Assembly: GCF_026547205.1 (NCBI RefSeq)
Contig: NZ_CP106877.1
Coordinates: 760,001-824,000, forward strand
From: Fervidibacillus halotolerans
Lineage (GTDB): Bacteria; Bacillota; Bacilli; Bacillales; Caldibacillaceae
Reading direction: 5' to 3'
DNA: 64,000 bases
Shown: in pieces, positions 37,679 through 47,607 of the stretch
How the letters are laid out: the number at the start of each line of letters is the position of its first letter
Numbering within the stretch: the first letter of the stretch is position 1
Notes under the pieces: model-generated
Seen by the model: only the letters and a program-made list of their open reading frames with translations
What the model was told of the DNA's origin: nothing
Databases searched by the model: none
Translations under genes and position numbers: made by a program

Positions 37679-38281
37679 TTATTGGTTTTTTTCAAAATTT
37701 GATTGATCATCTTGCTGTTTGTCCAACATGTTTTTATCCTTTTGATTTAGGTCATTTTTTTGATTTTCCGGTAAGTTTTCCGGATTCGTATCTTGGATAT
37801 CTCCAGGGATTTCAGGCATTAATCTTCCCGTAATATCAGCCAATTCATTTAAAATGCCTTGAAGTGGTCTTCCGTTTTTAATATCTTCACCAATTTCCAT
37901 CAGTCTCGCATTGAGATCCGCATCCGCCACGACCACCGCCCGTGCCCCATACGGATCATCCTTCAATGCTTCAGCGACAGAATACTTAATCGTCCCTACC
38001 TTTGATCGATCCAAATCTTTATCCACATCAATGCCGACGATTGCGTATTTCCCGATTACGACAGCGGTTGCATTTCGAACGTTTGGGACTTTTGCTGCAA
38101 GGTTGGCAATATGTTTTGAAATCTCTTCGCTTTCCTTTCGATCGTTTACTTCCTTTATCGTAGTATTTTCGACGTTCATATAACGATTCTTTTCTTGATT
38201 TTCATCCAATGATCCTTGATTTGCTCCACAACCGACTAACAAGAAAAACAAAAATGGAAAAAGGGCGAGTCCCCTTATCAT
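37679..38281 (-). CDS. ylaJ: YhcN/YlaJ-family sporulation lipoprotein
   Basis: A 200-residue lipoprotein. The ATG after GGAGTGATTTCA is preferred to an upstream GTG. The signal peptide ends at lipobox LLVGC. The conserved core runs from ISKHIANLAAKVPNVRNATAVVIGKYAIVGIDV through KYSVAEALK to ARAVVVADADLNARL, typical of germination/sporulation-linked YhcN/YlaJ proteins (quoted in parts). A disordered Asn/Gln/Asp tail follows. Presence suggests a spore former. Confidence 0.88.
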   Translation of the reverse strand: MIRGLALFPFLFFLLVGCGANQGSLDENQEKNRYMNVENTTIKEVNDRKESEEISKHIANLAAKVPNVRNATAVVIGKYAIVGIDVDKDLDRSKVGTIKYSVAEALKDDPYGARAVVVADADLNARLMEIGEDIKNGRPLQGILNELADITGRLMPEIPGDIQDTNPENLPENQKNDLNQKDKNMLDKQQDDQSNFEKNQ

Positions 38282-38351
38282 TGAAATCACTCCATTACAG
38301 GTTATTTATCAATAAGTTTTGTAAATGGGTGAGTTTTATTCATCGAAGGAA

Positions 38352-38390
38352 TAAAAAAACAGGCGCCTTTTTGAACATTCGGCTACCTGT
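38352..38390 (-). terminator. terminator of ylaL
   Basis: On the minus strand ACAGGTAGCC and GGCGCCTGT with a small internal loop, followed by seven T. Confidence 0.65.
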
Positions 38391-38396
38391 CAATCT

Positions 38397-38894
38397 TTAT
38401 ATAATCGTAAATCCTGTAACGTTTGTGATTGGATTTTCTTTATTCGATCCATCACCGTAATATACGTGGACGGGACCGTCTTCCTTTAACGGTTTTCCAT
38501 TTTTAGAAAAACCTAATATTATTTTCTTCCCTTGATCAAGCGGGATCGAAGTATTTCCTTGTTTCGTCTCGATCACGAGGGTTTTTGCATCTTCACCGGG
38601 TTCAGCGTTATTGATAAACGGTTCGATGGGCATTCCGAAAGACCCGGTCAATACCTTTTCCTTCTCATATTTTTTTTCAGTGTTAAGGGTCGGTGGAGAA
38701 ACGGCTCCTTCGCTTATTTCTCTGCTCCAATATTTCGATATTTTTTCTTCATACAATTCCTCTTTCGAAGTATGATCTGTATTTGTTTGGAAATATGTAT
38801 CCAAATCGATTCGGCGGTCATCGAAAATCCAAACCCCCGGATCCAGAGTAATCTTAAATGAAACATTCCCTTTAATCTCTAATATATTTTCCAT
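38397..38894 (-). CDS. ylaL: YlaL-like protein of unknown function
   Basis: A 165-residue soluble protein, probably the ylaL homologue by position next to the glutaminase gene and by the N-terminal ILEIKGNVSFKITLDPGVW followed by FDDRRIDLDTYF. Predicted to be mostly beta-strand with a helical middle. The ribosome site GGGAGATGAG lies just before the ATG. ylaK (PhoH-like), which separates ylaJ and ylaL in B. subtilis, is absent. No function known. Confidence 0.65.
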   Translation of the reverse strand: MENILEIKGNVSFKITLDPGVWIFDDRRIDLDTYFQTNTDHTSKEELYEEKISKYWSREISEGAVSPPTLNTEKKYEKEKVLTGSFGMPIEPFINNAEPGEDAKTLVIETKQGNTSIPLDQGKKIILGFSKNGKPLKEDGPVHVYYGDGSNKENPITNVTGFTII

Positions 38895-38988
38895 GATTCA
38901 TCTCATCTCCCTTTACAATGAGTATACATATTCTTTTTCCTCTTGTCACATAGTATGATTGACTGTCTTTGGAGGGGGAGAGAACGAA

Positions 38989-39924
38989 TTGAATAGGAAA
39001 TCATTAAGTAATGAACAACTGGAAAACATGATCGATGAAGTGAGGTCTATTACTGCTTTAGGAAAGGTCGCAAATTATATTCCGGCCCTTGCCGATGGAA
39101 GAAAAACGGACCTAGCTGTTTCCGTCTGTACGATCGATGGCCAATATTTCCAAGCGGGTACAGTTGAAAAGTCCTTTACTTTGCAAAGTATTTCGAAGGT
39201 GTTAGCGTTAGCGTTCGTTTTAGATATAAAAGGGGAGGAGGAAGTATTTTCTAAAGTAGGCATGGAGCCATCAGGAGATCCGTACTATTCCATATCGAAA
39301 TTGGAATTTACAAATCCGACAAAACCGTTTAACCCAATGATCAATGCGGGTGCTCTAGCAATTACCAGTCTATTACCTGGTCATTCTATGAAAAAGAAGT
39401 TGGAGAATTTTATCGACTACGTCAGCTGTTTAACTGGAAATAGGAAGATCGAATACAACGAAAAAGTCGCAAAGTCTGAATTTACCACATCCTTTTTAAA
39501 TCGGTCTTTGCTGTATTACATGAAGCAGTTCGGAGTCATTGAAGGAAATGTGGAAGATATTATCGATTTATACACAAAACAATGTGCAGTTGAAATCGAT
39601 TGTCTTCAGTTGGCAAGAATTGGCGCGATTTTTTCCCTTAATGGGCAGGATCCGGAAAAAAGGAATCAACTGATTACAAAACGGACGGCAAAAATTTGCA
39701 AAGCATTTATGGTGACCTGTGGAATGTACAATGCTTCAGGAGAATTTGCGATCAAAGTGGGAGTTCCAGCAAAAAGTGGGGTTTCTGGTGGAATTCTGGC
39801 AGTCGTGCCGAACCGATTCGGTATCGGTATTTTTGGTCCTGCCCTCGATCAACGGGGAAATAGTATCGGTGGTTGGAAATTATTAGAAAAAATGGCTGAC
39901 CAATTCGATATCAATATTTTTTAA
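38989..39924 (+). CDS. glsA: glutaminase
   Basis: Hydrolyses glutamine to glutamate and ammonia. The TTG start after GGAGGGGGAGAGAACGAA gives 311 residues. Serine-dependent beta-lactamase-like fold with the Ser-x-x-Lys motif in TLQSISK (about residue 66), NPMINAGALA, and the Tyr/Ser residues of the family in CGMYNASGEFA and GVPAKSGVSGG. Equivalent to B. subtilis ylaM. Confidence 0.93.
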   Translation: MNRKSLSNEQLENMIDEVRSITALGKVANYIPALADGRKTDLAVSVCTIDGQYFQAGTVEKSFTLQSISKVLALAFVLDIKGEEEVFSKVGMEPSGDPYYSISKLEFTNPTKPFNPMINAGALAITSLLPGHSMKKKLENFIDYVSCLTGNRKIEYNEKVAKSEFTTSFLNRSLLYYMKQFGVIEGNVEDIIDLYTKQCAVEIDCLQLARIGAIFSLNGQDPEKRNQLITKRTAKICKAFMVTCGMYNASGEFAIKVGVPAKSGVSGGILAVVPNRFGIGIFGPALDQRGNSIGGWKLLEKMADQFDINIF

Positions 39925-40032
39925 ATGGATTCCCTTTTTAAACATCTATATAAAAGGTTGCTTCTCTGATGGGAAAAGAGGTGTCAATATGGACACTTAT
40001 AAGTGCCCACCTATTCATTTCCGTTTAATTCC

Positions 40033-40061
40033 TTGCATTTTTCACATTTAAAAGGTAGAAT
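40033..40061 (+). promoter_or_regulatory. predicted ylaN promoter
   Basis: TTGCAT (40033-40038), 17-bp spacer, TAGAAT (40056-40061), 40 bp before the start codon. Confidence 0.6.
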
Positions 40062-40100
40062 TTTAACAAGAATGGTCTTTTTTCTTACGGAGGGATGATG

Positions 40101-40385
40101 GTGGCCTCAGATGTTAAAATCGATCATCGGGAAAAAGCCTATACATTATTGTACGAGTATGCAGATAAAATTATCAAACTCATTCAAGTGCAAATGGATC
40201 ATTTGACGATGCCAAAATGTCCGCTTTATGAAGAAGTGCTCGATACGCAAATGTTTGGCTTATCCCGTCAAATAGATTTTGCTGTAAAACTTGGTCTCGT
40301 TGATGAAGAGGATGGAAAAGAACTTTTGAGTTCTGTTGAAAAAAAGTTATCTGCCTTGCATGAAGCATCGTTGAAAAAACAATAG
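40101..40385 (+). CDS. ylaN: YlaN, iron-homeostasis protein acting on Fur
   Basis: A small helical protein reported to bind iron and Fur in B. subtilis, where it is needed under iron limitation. The GTG at 40101 (94 residues) is favoured because it gives [17 protein letters not shown], the family N terminus, at proper distance from GGAGG; two ATGs just upstream are too close. The core [23 protein letters not shown] is nearly invariant (given here in full family context, split as [12 protein letters not shown] and [11 protein letters not shown]). Confidence 0.92.
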   Translation: MASDVKIDHREKAYTLLYEYADKIIKLIQVQMDHLTMPKCPLYEEVLDTQMFGLSRQIDFAVKLGLVDEEDGKELLSSVEKKLSALHEASLKKQ

Positions 40386-40395
40386 TTGAATAAAG

Positions 40396-40431
40396 CTCAA
40401 ACAGTTGATCGACAATTGTTTGAGTTTTTTA
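40396..40431 (+). terminator. ylaN terminator
   Basis: CTCAAACA-TTG and CAA-TGTTTGAG arms, followed by six T. Confidence 0.85.
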
Positions 40432-40590
40432 TTCCTTTTTTGTATACAGAGAGGAATCTTTTTTTTACAATAGAAATACCCAAAAGATGGGTAGCGAATT
40501 TGATATTTATTTTTTTAAGAAATAGTATAACATATATATTTATTTTTGTTGAAAAAGTATAACATATTTTTTAAGATAGGAAGAGAAGCG

Positions 40591-41805
40591 ATGATAAAAA
40601 AAGTGGTAAAATCTTACGACTACCCTTTGGCCGTCGTGTACATACTTTTAACGATTTTCGGAGTCATCATGGTTTATAGTGCGAGCATGGTTACATCCAT
40701 TCAAGTTTACGGATATGATGACCCTAGCTTTTTTTTCAATAAGCAGATAGTGAACTTGGTTATTTCTTACATTGCTTTTCTTTTTGCGGCCATTTTTCCT
40801 TACAAAATATTAAAAAGCAACAAAATTTTAGTAACAATTGTGGCCATTAGTCTAGTTACATTGATTGGTTTGCAATTTATAGGAAGTAATATTAATAACG
40901 CGACAAGTTGGATTCAAATGGGCACCCGATCATTTCAACCATCCGAATTCGTTAAGCTAGGCATCATCATCTATTTAGCAGCCGTCTATGCAAAAAAACA
41001 GACCTATCTTGATAACTTTAATAAAGGTGTTGCGCCCCCGATTTTATTTTTAGTTTTAGCTTCTTTTTTAACTGCCATTCAACCGGATTTTGGGACCGCA
41101 TTTATTATTTTTGCAACAGGTGCAATTATAATATTTTGTACCGGCATGAATTGGAAAAATATTTTTCGATTAATCATTACAGGTGTGATTATGGTCGTCA
41201 TTTTTTCCCCGATTATTCTGTGGAAAAAAGATGTGATTTTTACAGAAAACCGACTCAATCGGATTTACAGTTATTTGGATCCGTTTAAATACGAACTCGG
41301 TGATGGCCTACAACTTGTCAATTCCTATGTTGCCATCGGATCAGGCGGATGGAAAGGGTTAGGATTAGGAAAAAGTATTCAGAAACTCGGATATTTACCA
41401 GAAGCCCATACGGATTTTATCATGGCTATTATTGCAGAGGAACTTGGAGTTTTCGGGGTTAGCTTTGTTCTTTTTTCCTTATGTTTCATCGTTTTGAAAG
41501 GGATACATATCGGATTGAAAACGAAGGATCCATTCGGTAGCTTGCTAGCTTTCGGGATTTCGGGAATGATCGGTATTCAAACTTTTATTAATTTAGGTGG
41601 GGTTTCAGGACTGATTCCCATCACCGGTGTTCCTCTTCCCTTCGTTAGTTACGGAGGTTCATCATTACTATTCCTTTCCGTATCCCTCGGTATTTTAATG
41701 AATGTTGGGATGTTTGCCAATTACGAAAGGATGTTTTTACATTCGGAACGAAAAATAGAAGAAATACCGAATCATATACGATCAATTCCCTCCGTCGATA
41801 GGTAG
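40591..41805 (+). CDS. ftsW: FtsW, septal peptidoglycan polymerase
   Basis: SEDS-family membrane glycosyltransferase of the divisome. The ATG after ATAGGAAGAGAAGCG gives 404 residues. About ten membrane helices are visible. Family signatures: the first-helix YSASMV, FQPSEFVKLG, the catalytic-Asp region QPDFGTA, LPEAHTDFI and ITGVPLPFVSYGGSS. Its place between ylaN and pycA is that of ftsW rather than rodA or spoVE. Confidence 0.92.
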   Translation: MIKKVVKSYDYPLAVVYILLTIFGVIMVYSASMVTSIQVYGYDDPSFFFNKQIVNLVISYIAFLFAAIFPYKILKSNKILVTIVAISLVTLIGLQFIGSNINNATSWIQMGTRSFQPSEFVKLGIIIYLAAVYAKKQTYLDNFNKGVAPPILFLVLASFLTAIQPDFGTAFIIFATGAIIIFCTGMNWKNIFRLIITGVIMVVIFSPIILWKKDVIFTENRLNRIYSYLDPFKYELGDGLQLVNSYVAIGSGGWKGLGLGKSIQKLGYLPEAHTDFIMAIIAEELGVFGVSFVLFSLCFIVLKGIHIGLKTKDPFGSLLAFGISGMIGIQTFINLGGVSGLIPITGVPLPFVSYGGSSLLFLSVSLGILMNVGMFANYERMFLHSERKIEEIPNHIRSIPSVDR

Positions 41806-41975
41806 TTTACTATTGGGGGGATGGATCATTTCCTTTGCGGATAGAAAGTATTTCTTTTAGTTTAACGTTTGGATAATCTGTCATTTTTAAGAAAAATTTT
41901 ATTTGTAAATGTCGGAAAGTTTCATATACGTAGATTGTTAATATGATTTGGGCAAATTTTGAAAGGGGCGATCCT

Positions 41976-44900
41976 ATGAAAGAGATTAAAAAAGTTTTAG
42001 TAGCCAATCGCGGTGAAATTGCAATTCGTATTTTTCGCGCTTGTACGGAGCTGGATATTCGTACCGTCGCAATTTACTCAAAAGAAGATACCGGTTCTTA
42101 TCACCGTTATAAAGCTGATGAAGCCTATTTAGTCGGCGAAGATAAAAAACCGATCGATGCTTATTTGGATATTGAAGGCATCATAAAAATTGCGAAAAAA
42201 AATAACGTGGACGCAATTCACCCGGGTTATGGATTTTTATCGGAAAATATCGAGTTTGCTAAGCGTTGTGAAGAGGAAGGAATTATTTTCATCGGACCGA
42301 AATCAGAACATTTGGAAATATTCGGGGATAAGGTGAAAGCTCGGGAAGCGGCGGAAAAGGCCGGTTTACCCGTTATTCCAGGAAAGCGGATTAAATCGAT
42401 CGATGACGTATATAACTTTGTTTCCGAAAATGGATACCCGATTATAATTAAAGCCGCCCTCGGTGGTGGGGGAAGGGGTATGCGTATCGTCAAGGAGGAA
42501 TCGGAACTGGAAGAAAGCTTCCAACGAGCAAAATCGGAAGCTAAATCCGCCTTTGGGAGCGATGAAGTGTATGTGGAAAAATTTTTAGCAAATCCGAAAC
42601 ATATTGAAGTCCAAATTTTAGCAGATCAACAGGGCAATACGATTCATTTATATGAAAGAGACTGCTCTGTTCAACGACGTCATCAAAAATTAGTCGAAGT
42701 CGCACCGAGTGTTTCCTTACCGAACGATTTGCGAGCTGATCTTTGTAATGCTGCCGTTCGATTAATGAAAAGTACGAATTATATCAATGCGGGTACCGTT
42801 GAGTTTTTAGTCGCAAACGGCTCTTACTATTTCATTGAAGTGAACCCACGCATCCAAGTCGAACATACGATTACAGAATTAATTACTGGTATCGATATCG
42901 TTCAATCGCAAATCTTAATTGCCGAAGGATATTCTTTATTCAGTAAAAAAATTGGAATCCCACCTGAATCGGAAATAAGAACACATGGTTTTGGAATTCA
43001 ATGTCGGATCACGACGGAAGATCCATTGAACCATTTTTTACCTGACACTGGAAAAATTAACGTGTATCGGAGTAGCGGTGGTTTCGGAGTAAGGCTCGAT
43101 GCAGGCAACGGATTTCAAGGTGCGGTTATTTCACCCCATTATGATTCCTTACTTGTGAAAGTGTCGACTTGGGGGATGACCTTCGAACAAGCGGCCGCCA
43201 AAATGATCCGCAACTTAAAGGAATTTCGTATCCGTGGAATTAAAACGAATATTGCCTTTTTAGAAAATGTCATCGCCCACCCGAAATTTCAAACAGGAGA
43301 TTATGATACATCCTTTGTCGATACGACACCGGAGTTGTTCCAATTCCCTGTTCGAAAGGACCGGGCTACGAAACTTTTGACCTATATTGGGGACGTGGTA
43401 GTGAATGGATTCCCGGGAATTGGCAAAGTAGAGAAGCCGCACTTTCAAAAACCGAGGTTGCCAAAATATGATGAAACGAAACCGATTGTACCTGGAACGA
43501 AACAAATTCTCGATCAACACGGTCCTGATGGATTAGTGAACTGGATTCGTAAGCAGGAAAAAGTGCTGTTAACCGATACTACCTTTCGAGATGCACATCA
43601 ATCATTACTTGCAACGAGAATTCGTACGTACGATTTGTTAAAAATTGCTGAACCGACTGCGCATCTTTTCCCTGAAGCCTTTTCTCTAGAAATGTGGGGA
43701 GGAGCTACCTTTGATGTTAGCTACCGCTTTTTGAAAGAGGACCCTTGGCAAAGGTTGATTCAATTAAGAGAGCGAATTCCAAATATTTTATTTCAAATGT
43801 TATTGCGGGGTTCTAATGCAGTCGGATATAAAAACTATCCGGATAATGTAATTCGCGAATTTGTAAAACAGGCTGCAGAAACAGGAATTGATGTATTTCG
43901 AATATTTGATAGCCTAAACTGGATTAAGGGAATGGAAGTGGCGATTGAAGCCGTCCGGGATACAGGGAAAATCGTTGAAGCAGCAATTTGTTATACGGGA
44001 GATATTTTAGATCGAACTCGAACGAAATACTCGCGGAAATATTATGTGGAATTAGCGAAGGAATTAGAAAAGCAAGGAGCACATATTTTAGCCATCAAAG
44101 ATATGGCCGGATTGCTAAAACCGAAAGCTGCTTACGAATTAGTTTCTGCTTTAAAAGACGAAATTTCTATTCCGATTCATTTGCATACCCATGATACGAG
44201 CGGTAATGGTATTTTTACGTATGCAAAGGCGATTGAAGCAGGCGTTGATATCGTTGATACAGCACTTAGTTCCATGGCCGGGTTCACATCCCAACCGAGC
44301 GTCAATTCCCTATACTATGCACTACAAGGAATGGAGGAACAGCCGGATATATCTATTTCTTCCCTTAATCAACTTGCCAATTATTGGGAAGATGTTCGCC
44401 AATATTATAGTCATTTTGAAAGTGGCATGAAGGCACCCCATGCGGAAGTGTACGAACATGAAATGCCAGGAGGACAATATAGTAACTTGCAACAGCAGGC
44501 AAAAGCCGTTGGATTGATCGATCGATGGGATGAAGTAAAAGATATGTATAGACGGGTCAATTACTTGTTCGGCGATATTGTAAAAGTGACACCTTCTTCA
44601 AAAGTGGTTGGCGATATGGCTTTGTTTATGGTGCAAAACGACCTGACTGAACAGGACGTATTGGAAAAAGGGATGACGATCGACTTCCCTGAATCGGTAA
44701 TCGAGTTTTTCCAAGGGTATATTGGCATCCCTCCAGGTGGGTTTCCAAAGAATTTACAAAAAATTATTTTAAAGAACCGGCAACCTTTGACAAAAAGGGC
44801 AGGGGATATTTTAGAACCGGTCAATTTCGATCAGCTGAAGGAACAGTTATTCGTTCATTTGAAAAGGCGACCGACATCGTATGACGTACTAGGGTATGCC

Positions 44901-45410
44901 CTTTATCCGAAAGTTTTTGAAGATTATGCGAAAAGCACCCATCTTTACGGTGATCTTTCAAGATTGGATACACCTACGTTCCTATTTGGGTTAAGACTTG
45001 GAGAAGAAGTACAAGTGGAAATTGAACAAGGGAAAACATTAATTATTCGTTTAGTTTCAGTCGGTCAAGTGCAAAAGGACGGAACGAGAATCGTCTATTT
45101 TGAATTAAATGGACAACCTCGTGAGATCGTTATAAAAGATGCCAGCGCCCAATCGGAAATCGTCGAAAGGAAAAAAGCTGATCCTACTAATGAGGGACAT
45201 ATCGCTGCAACTATGCCTGGTGCGGTTGTAAAAGTCTTAGTGAAAAAGGGAGAAAAGGTTAAAAAAGGTGATCACCTCATTATCACAGAAGCGATGAAAA
45301 TGGAAACGACCGTGCAAGCTCCTTTTTCAGGTACGGTAGAAGAAGTTTATGTGGATGGGGGCGATTCGATCAAACAGGGGGACTTATTAATCGAGTTAAG
45401 TAAGGAATAA
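41976..45410 (+). CDS. pycA: pyruvate carboxylase
   Basis: Biotin enzyme that makes oxaloacetate from pyruvate and bicarbonate. The ATG after AAAGGGGCGATCCT gives 1144 residues. Order: biotin carboxylase (about 1-450, ANRGEIAIRIFRA, ATP loop ALGGGGRGM, EVNPRIQVEH), carboxyltransferase (about 530-800, DTTFRDAHQSLLATR, metal His pair HLHTHDTSGN), tetramerisation region, and biotin carrier (last 70) with the biotin Lys1108 in EAMKMET. In B. subtilis DarB controls its activity. Downstream the usual ctaA region is missing and gpsB follows. Confidence 0.97.
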   Translation: MKEIKKVLVANRGEIAIRIFRACTELDIRTVAIYSKEDTGSYHRYKADEAYLVGEDKKPIDAYLDIEGIIKIAKKNNVDAIHPGYGFLSENIEFAKRCEEEGIIFIGPKSEHLEIFGDKVKAREAAEKAGLPVIPGKRIKSIDDVYNFVSENGYPIIIKAALGGGGRGMRIVKEESELEESFQRAKSEAKSAFGSDEVYVEKFLANPKHIEVQILADQQGNTIHLYERDCSVQRRHQKLVEVAPSVSLPNDLRADLCNAAVRLMKSTNYINAGTVEFLVANGSYYFIEVNPRIQVEHTITELITGIDIVQSQILIAEGYSLFSKKIGIPPESEIRTHGFGIQCRITTEDPLNHFLPDTGKINVYRSSGGFGVRLDAGNGFQGAVISPHYDSLLVKVSTWGMTFEQAAAKMIRNLKEFRIRGIKTNIAFLENVIAHPKFQTGDYDTSFVDTTPELFQFPVRKDRATKLLTYIGDVVVNGFPGIGKVEKPHFQKPRLPKYDETKPIVPGTKQILDQHGPDGLVNWIRKQEKVLLTDTTFRDAHQSLLATRIRTYDLLKIAEPTAHLFPEAFSLEMWGGATFDVSYRFLKEDPWQRLIQLRERIPNILFQMLLRGSNAVGYKNYPDNVIREFVKQAAETGIDVFRIFDSLNWIKGMEVAIEAVRDTGKIVEAAICYTGDILDRTRTKYSRKYYVELAKELEKQGAHILAIKDMAGLLKPKAAYELVSALKDEISIPIHLHTHDTSGNGIFTYAKAIEAGVDIVDTALSSMAGFTSQPSVNSLYYALQGMEEQPDISISSLNQLANYWEDVRQYYSHFESGMKAPHAEVYEHEMPGGQYSNLQQQAKAVGLIDRWDEVKDMYRRVNYLFGDIVKVTPSSKVVGDMALFMVQNDLTEQDVLEKGMTIDFPESVIEFFQGYIGIPPGGFPKNLQKIILKNRQPLTKRAGDILEPVNFDQLKEQLFVHLKRRPTSYDVLGYALYPKVFEDYAKSTHLYGDLSRLDTPTFLFGLRLGEEVQVEIEQGKTLIIRLVSVGQVQKDGTRIVYFELNGQPREIVIKDASAQSEIVERKKADPTNEGHIAATMPGAVVKVLVKKGEKVKKGDHLIITEAMKMETTVQAPFSGTVEEVYVDGGDSIKQGDLLIELSKE

Positions 45411-45569
45411 TAGAAGATTTGTCTGAAAGGACCAGCTACACACTTTCAAATACGGTGTTTCTATTACGTATATTTTCGTGTGAAAAACGTGCAATAATTT
45501 AAATTGACAAACGAACTGTTTTTTGAAAAAATATGAATAATGAAGTGAAGTCGATCGAGGTGAGGAAGA

Positions 45570-45866
45570 TTGGAGTCGAACAAAGTGCAGTTGACCCCCA
45601 AAGATATTTTGGAAAAAGAATTTAAAACGAGCATGAGAGGTTATAATCAAGAAGAAGTCGATGAATTTTTGGATATTGTAATTAAAGACTATGAAATTTT
45701 TGCAAGGGAACTGGAAGCGTTGAAAAACGAGAATCAACGGTTGAAAAAACAAGTGGAAGAGGCACGGAAACAGCCTTCACAGATGGCCGGTGCGACGAAC
45801 TTTGATATATTAAAACGGTTGAGCAATCTTGAAAAGCATGTTTTCGGAAATAAATTATACGATTGA
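45570..45866 (+). CDS. gpsB: GpsB cell-division/elongation adaptor
   Basis: A 98-residue DivIVA-like coiled-coil protein that couples penicillin-binding proteins to septum and side-wall synthesis. It begins at TTG after GAGGTGAGGAAGA, giving the exact family length. The membrane-binding DivIVA-type start [19 protein letters not shown] is followed by EVDEFLDIV, a coiled coil (about 40-68), a Gln/Pro linker, and the trimerising end [16 protein letters not shown]. It lies just upstream of rnpB. Confidence 0.95.
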   Translation: MESNKVQLTPKDILEKEFKTSMRGYNQEEVDEFLDIVIKDYEIFARELEALKNENQRLKKQVEEARKQPSQMAGATNFDILKRLSNLEKHVFGNKLYD

Positions 45867-45894
45867 TGACTTCCAGTTTTGCCAAGATTTGAAG

Positions 45895-45923
45895 TTGATT
45901 ATTCCGAGTATCTTTTATATAAT
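45895..45923 (+). promoter_or_regulatory. rnpB promoter
   Basis: TTGATT (45895-45900), 17-bp spacer, TATAAT (45918-45923), immediately upstream of the RNase P RNA. Confidence 0.75.
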
Positions 45924-45930
45924 AGAACTT

Positions 45931-46358
45931 GCACTCATTAATAACGTTCGGGTAATCGCTGTTATTCGATTCGTCGAATAGCAGAGGAAAGTCCATGCTC
46001 GCACGGTGCTGAGATGCCCGTAGTGTTCGTGCCTAGCGAAACAATAAGCTAGGGCAGCCTGGTTGATACTGGGCTGACGGCTGGGAACAGGTCTACGTCC
46101 TTTTGTGGATATGACCTAAGTACCTATAAAAGTGCCACAGAGACGCAGCCTTATAAGAAATTATAAGGGTGGAACGAGGTAAACCCCGCGAGCGAGCAAC
46201 CCAAATGATGGTAGGGGCACTTTCCCTGGGGAAATGAACCTAAGGGAAAGGCGGAAAATTTGTTTTCCGCAGATAGATGATTACCACCAATGTACGAGGC
46301 ATTTGTCTACTTGAGTACATTGGTACAGAACATGGCTTACAGAACGTTATTAATGAAG
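45931..46358 (+). ncRNA. rnpB: RNase P RNA, bacterial type B
   Basis: Ribozyme subunit of RNase P. The universally conserved blocks are visible: GAGGAAAGTCCATGCTCGCA near the 5' end, GTAAACCCC, AGATAGATGATTACC and ACAGAACATGGCTTACAGAAC near the 3' end (shown in short pieces). The 5' CATTAATAACGTT pairs with 3' AACGTTATTAATG to close helix P1. The architecture follows the Bacillus (type B) form. Ends are set by P1, so they are good to a few bases. Confidence 0.95.
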
Positions 46359-46369
46359 AGACTCGGAAT

Positions 46370-46397
46370 GCCCCCTCTTTTGGAAGGGGGCGTTTTT
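46370..46397 (+). terminator. rnpB terminator
   Basis: GCCCCCTCTTTTGGAAGGGGGC forms a 7-bp GC stem with further pairing (arms GCCCCC and GGGGGC), then five T. Confidence 0.85.
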
Positions 46398-46449
46398 ATA
46401 TGTTTTTTCAAAAGACAAAATAATCAATGTAGAAAGTAAAGGTGAAAGG

Positions 46450-47607
46450 ATGACAACGTACAATATAATAGCCACGTCCGCAATGGGTTTGGAATCGGTT
46501 GTAGCAAAGGAAGTACGTAAACTAGGATATACATGTCAAGTGGAGAATGGAAAAATCACATATGTCGGTGATGAACTGGCGATTGCAAGAAGCAACTTAT
46601 GGTTACGGGCAGCGGATCGGGTGAAGATTGTTATTGGAAGTTTCTTTGCGACAACTTTTGATCAGTTATTCGAAGGTACGAAGGCATTACCTTGGGAACA
46701 ATTTTTGACGAAAGATGCCCAATTCCCCGTTACAGGAAAGTCGGTAAAGTCTACGTTATATAGTGTCCCCGATTGCCAAGCTATCGTAAAAAAAGCTATA
46801 GTTGAAAGGTTGAAGGAAAAATATAAAATAAATGGTTGGTTGGTTGAAAAGGATCCAAAAGTTCCCATTGAGGTATCGATATTAAAAGATCAAGTTACTT
46901 TAACCATCGATACGAGTGGAAGTGGATTACATAAAAGGGGTTATCGGGTAGATCAAGGGGATGCTCCGTTAAAGGAAACCTTGGCTGCAGCAGTCGTTTT
47001 ATTGACGAATTGGACGCCAGACAGACCTTTTATCGACCCCTTTAGTGGTTCCGGTACGATTCCCATTGAAGCGGCTTTAATCGGACAAAATATCGCCCCG
47101 GGATTTAATCGGGATTTTCTTAGCGAGACTTGGCTTTGGATGCCGAAAAACGTTTGGGTTGAGGCGAGAACTGAAGCGGAAGATTTAGCCGAATATGATC
47201 GGAAATTGGATATCGTCGGTTCAGATATCGATCATCGAATGGTCAAAATAGCAAAGGAAAACGCTCTGGAAGCAGGGCTTTCCCATATCGTTCATTTCAA
47301 GCAAATGCAAGCGACGGATTTTTCTACAAAAAGGGAGTATGGAGTAATCGTGACAAATCCCCCTTATGGTGAGCGGATTGGAGAGAAAAAGAGCGTTCAA
47401 AAGATGTATCAACAATTAGGGGTTACGTTATCAAAATTTCCCACATGGTCTTTTTATATTCTAACAGCGGAAGAACAGTTTGAGAAGTTTTTCGGTAAAA
47501 AGGCGACGAAAAAACGAAAACTGTATAACGGACCAATGAAAACCGATTATTATCAATTTTGGGGACCTAGAAAAAACGGTCGAAAGGATCAAAACGTTCC
47601 TGATTAA
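46450..47607 (+). CDS. ypsC: THUMP-domain 23S rRNA methyltransferase YpsC
   Basis: A SAM-dependent RNA methyltransferase of 385 residues, related to the RlmL/K N-terminal half (guanine N2). THUMP domain (about 40-160), then a Rossmann methyltransferase with the SAM motif DPFSGSGTIPIEAA (about 195), acidic VGSDID, and the catalytic NPPYGERIG. The ribosome site is AAAGG. Located after gpsB and rnpB, as in B. subtilis. Confidence 0.9.
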   Translation: MTTYNIIATSAMGLESVVAKEVRKLGYTCQVENGKITYVGDELAIARSNLWLRAADRVKIVIGSFFATTFDQLFEGTKALPWEQFLTKDAQFPVTGKSVKSTLYSVPDCQAIVKKAIVERLKEKYKINGWLVEKDPKVPIEVSILKDQVTLTIDTSGSGLHKRGYRVDQGDAPLKETLAAAVVLLTNWTPDRPFIDPFSGSGTIPIEAALIGQNIAPGFNRDFLSETWLWMPKNVWVEARTEAEDLAEYDRKLDIVGSDIDHRMVKIAKENALEAGLSHIVHFKQMQATDFSTKREYGVIVTNPPYGERIGEKKSVQKMYQQLGVTLSKFPTWSFYILTAEEQFEKFFGKKATKKRKLYNGPMKTDYYQFWGPRKNGRKDQNVPD

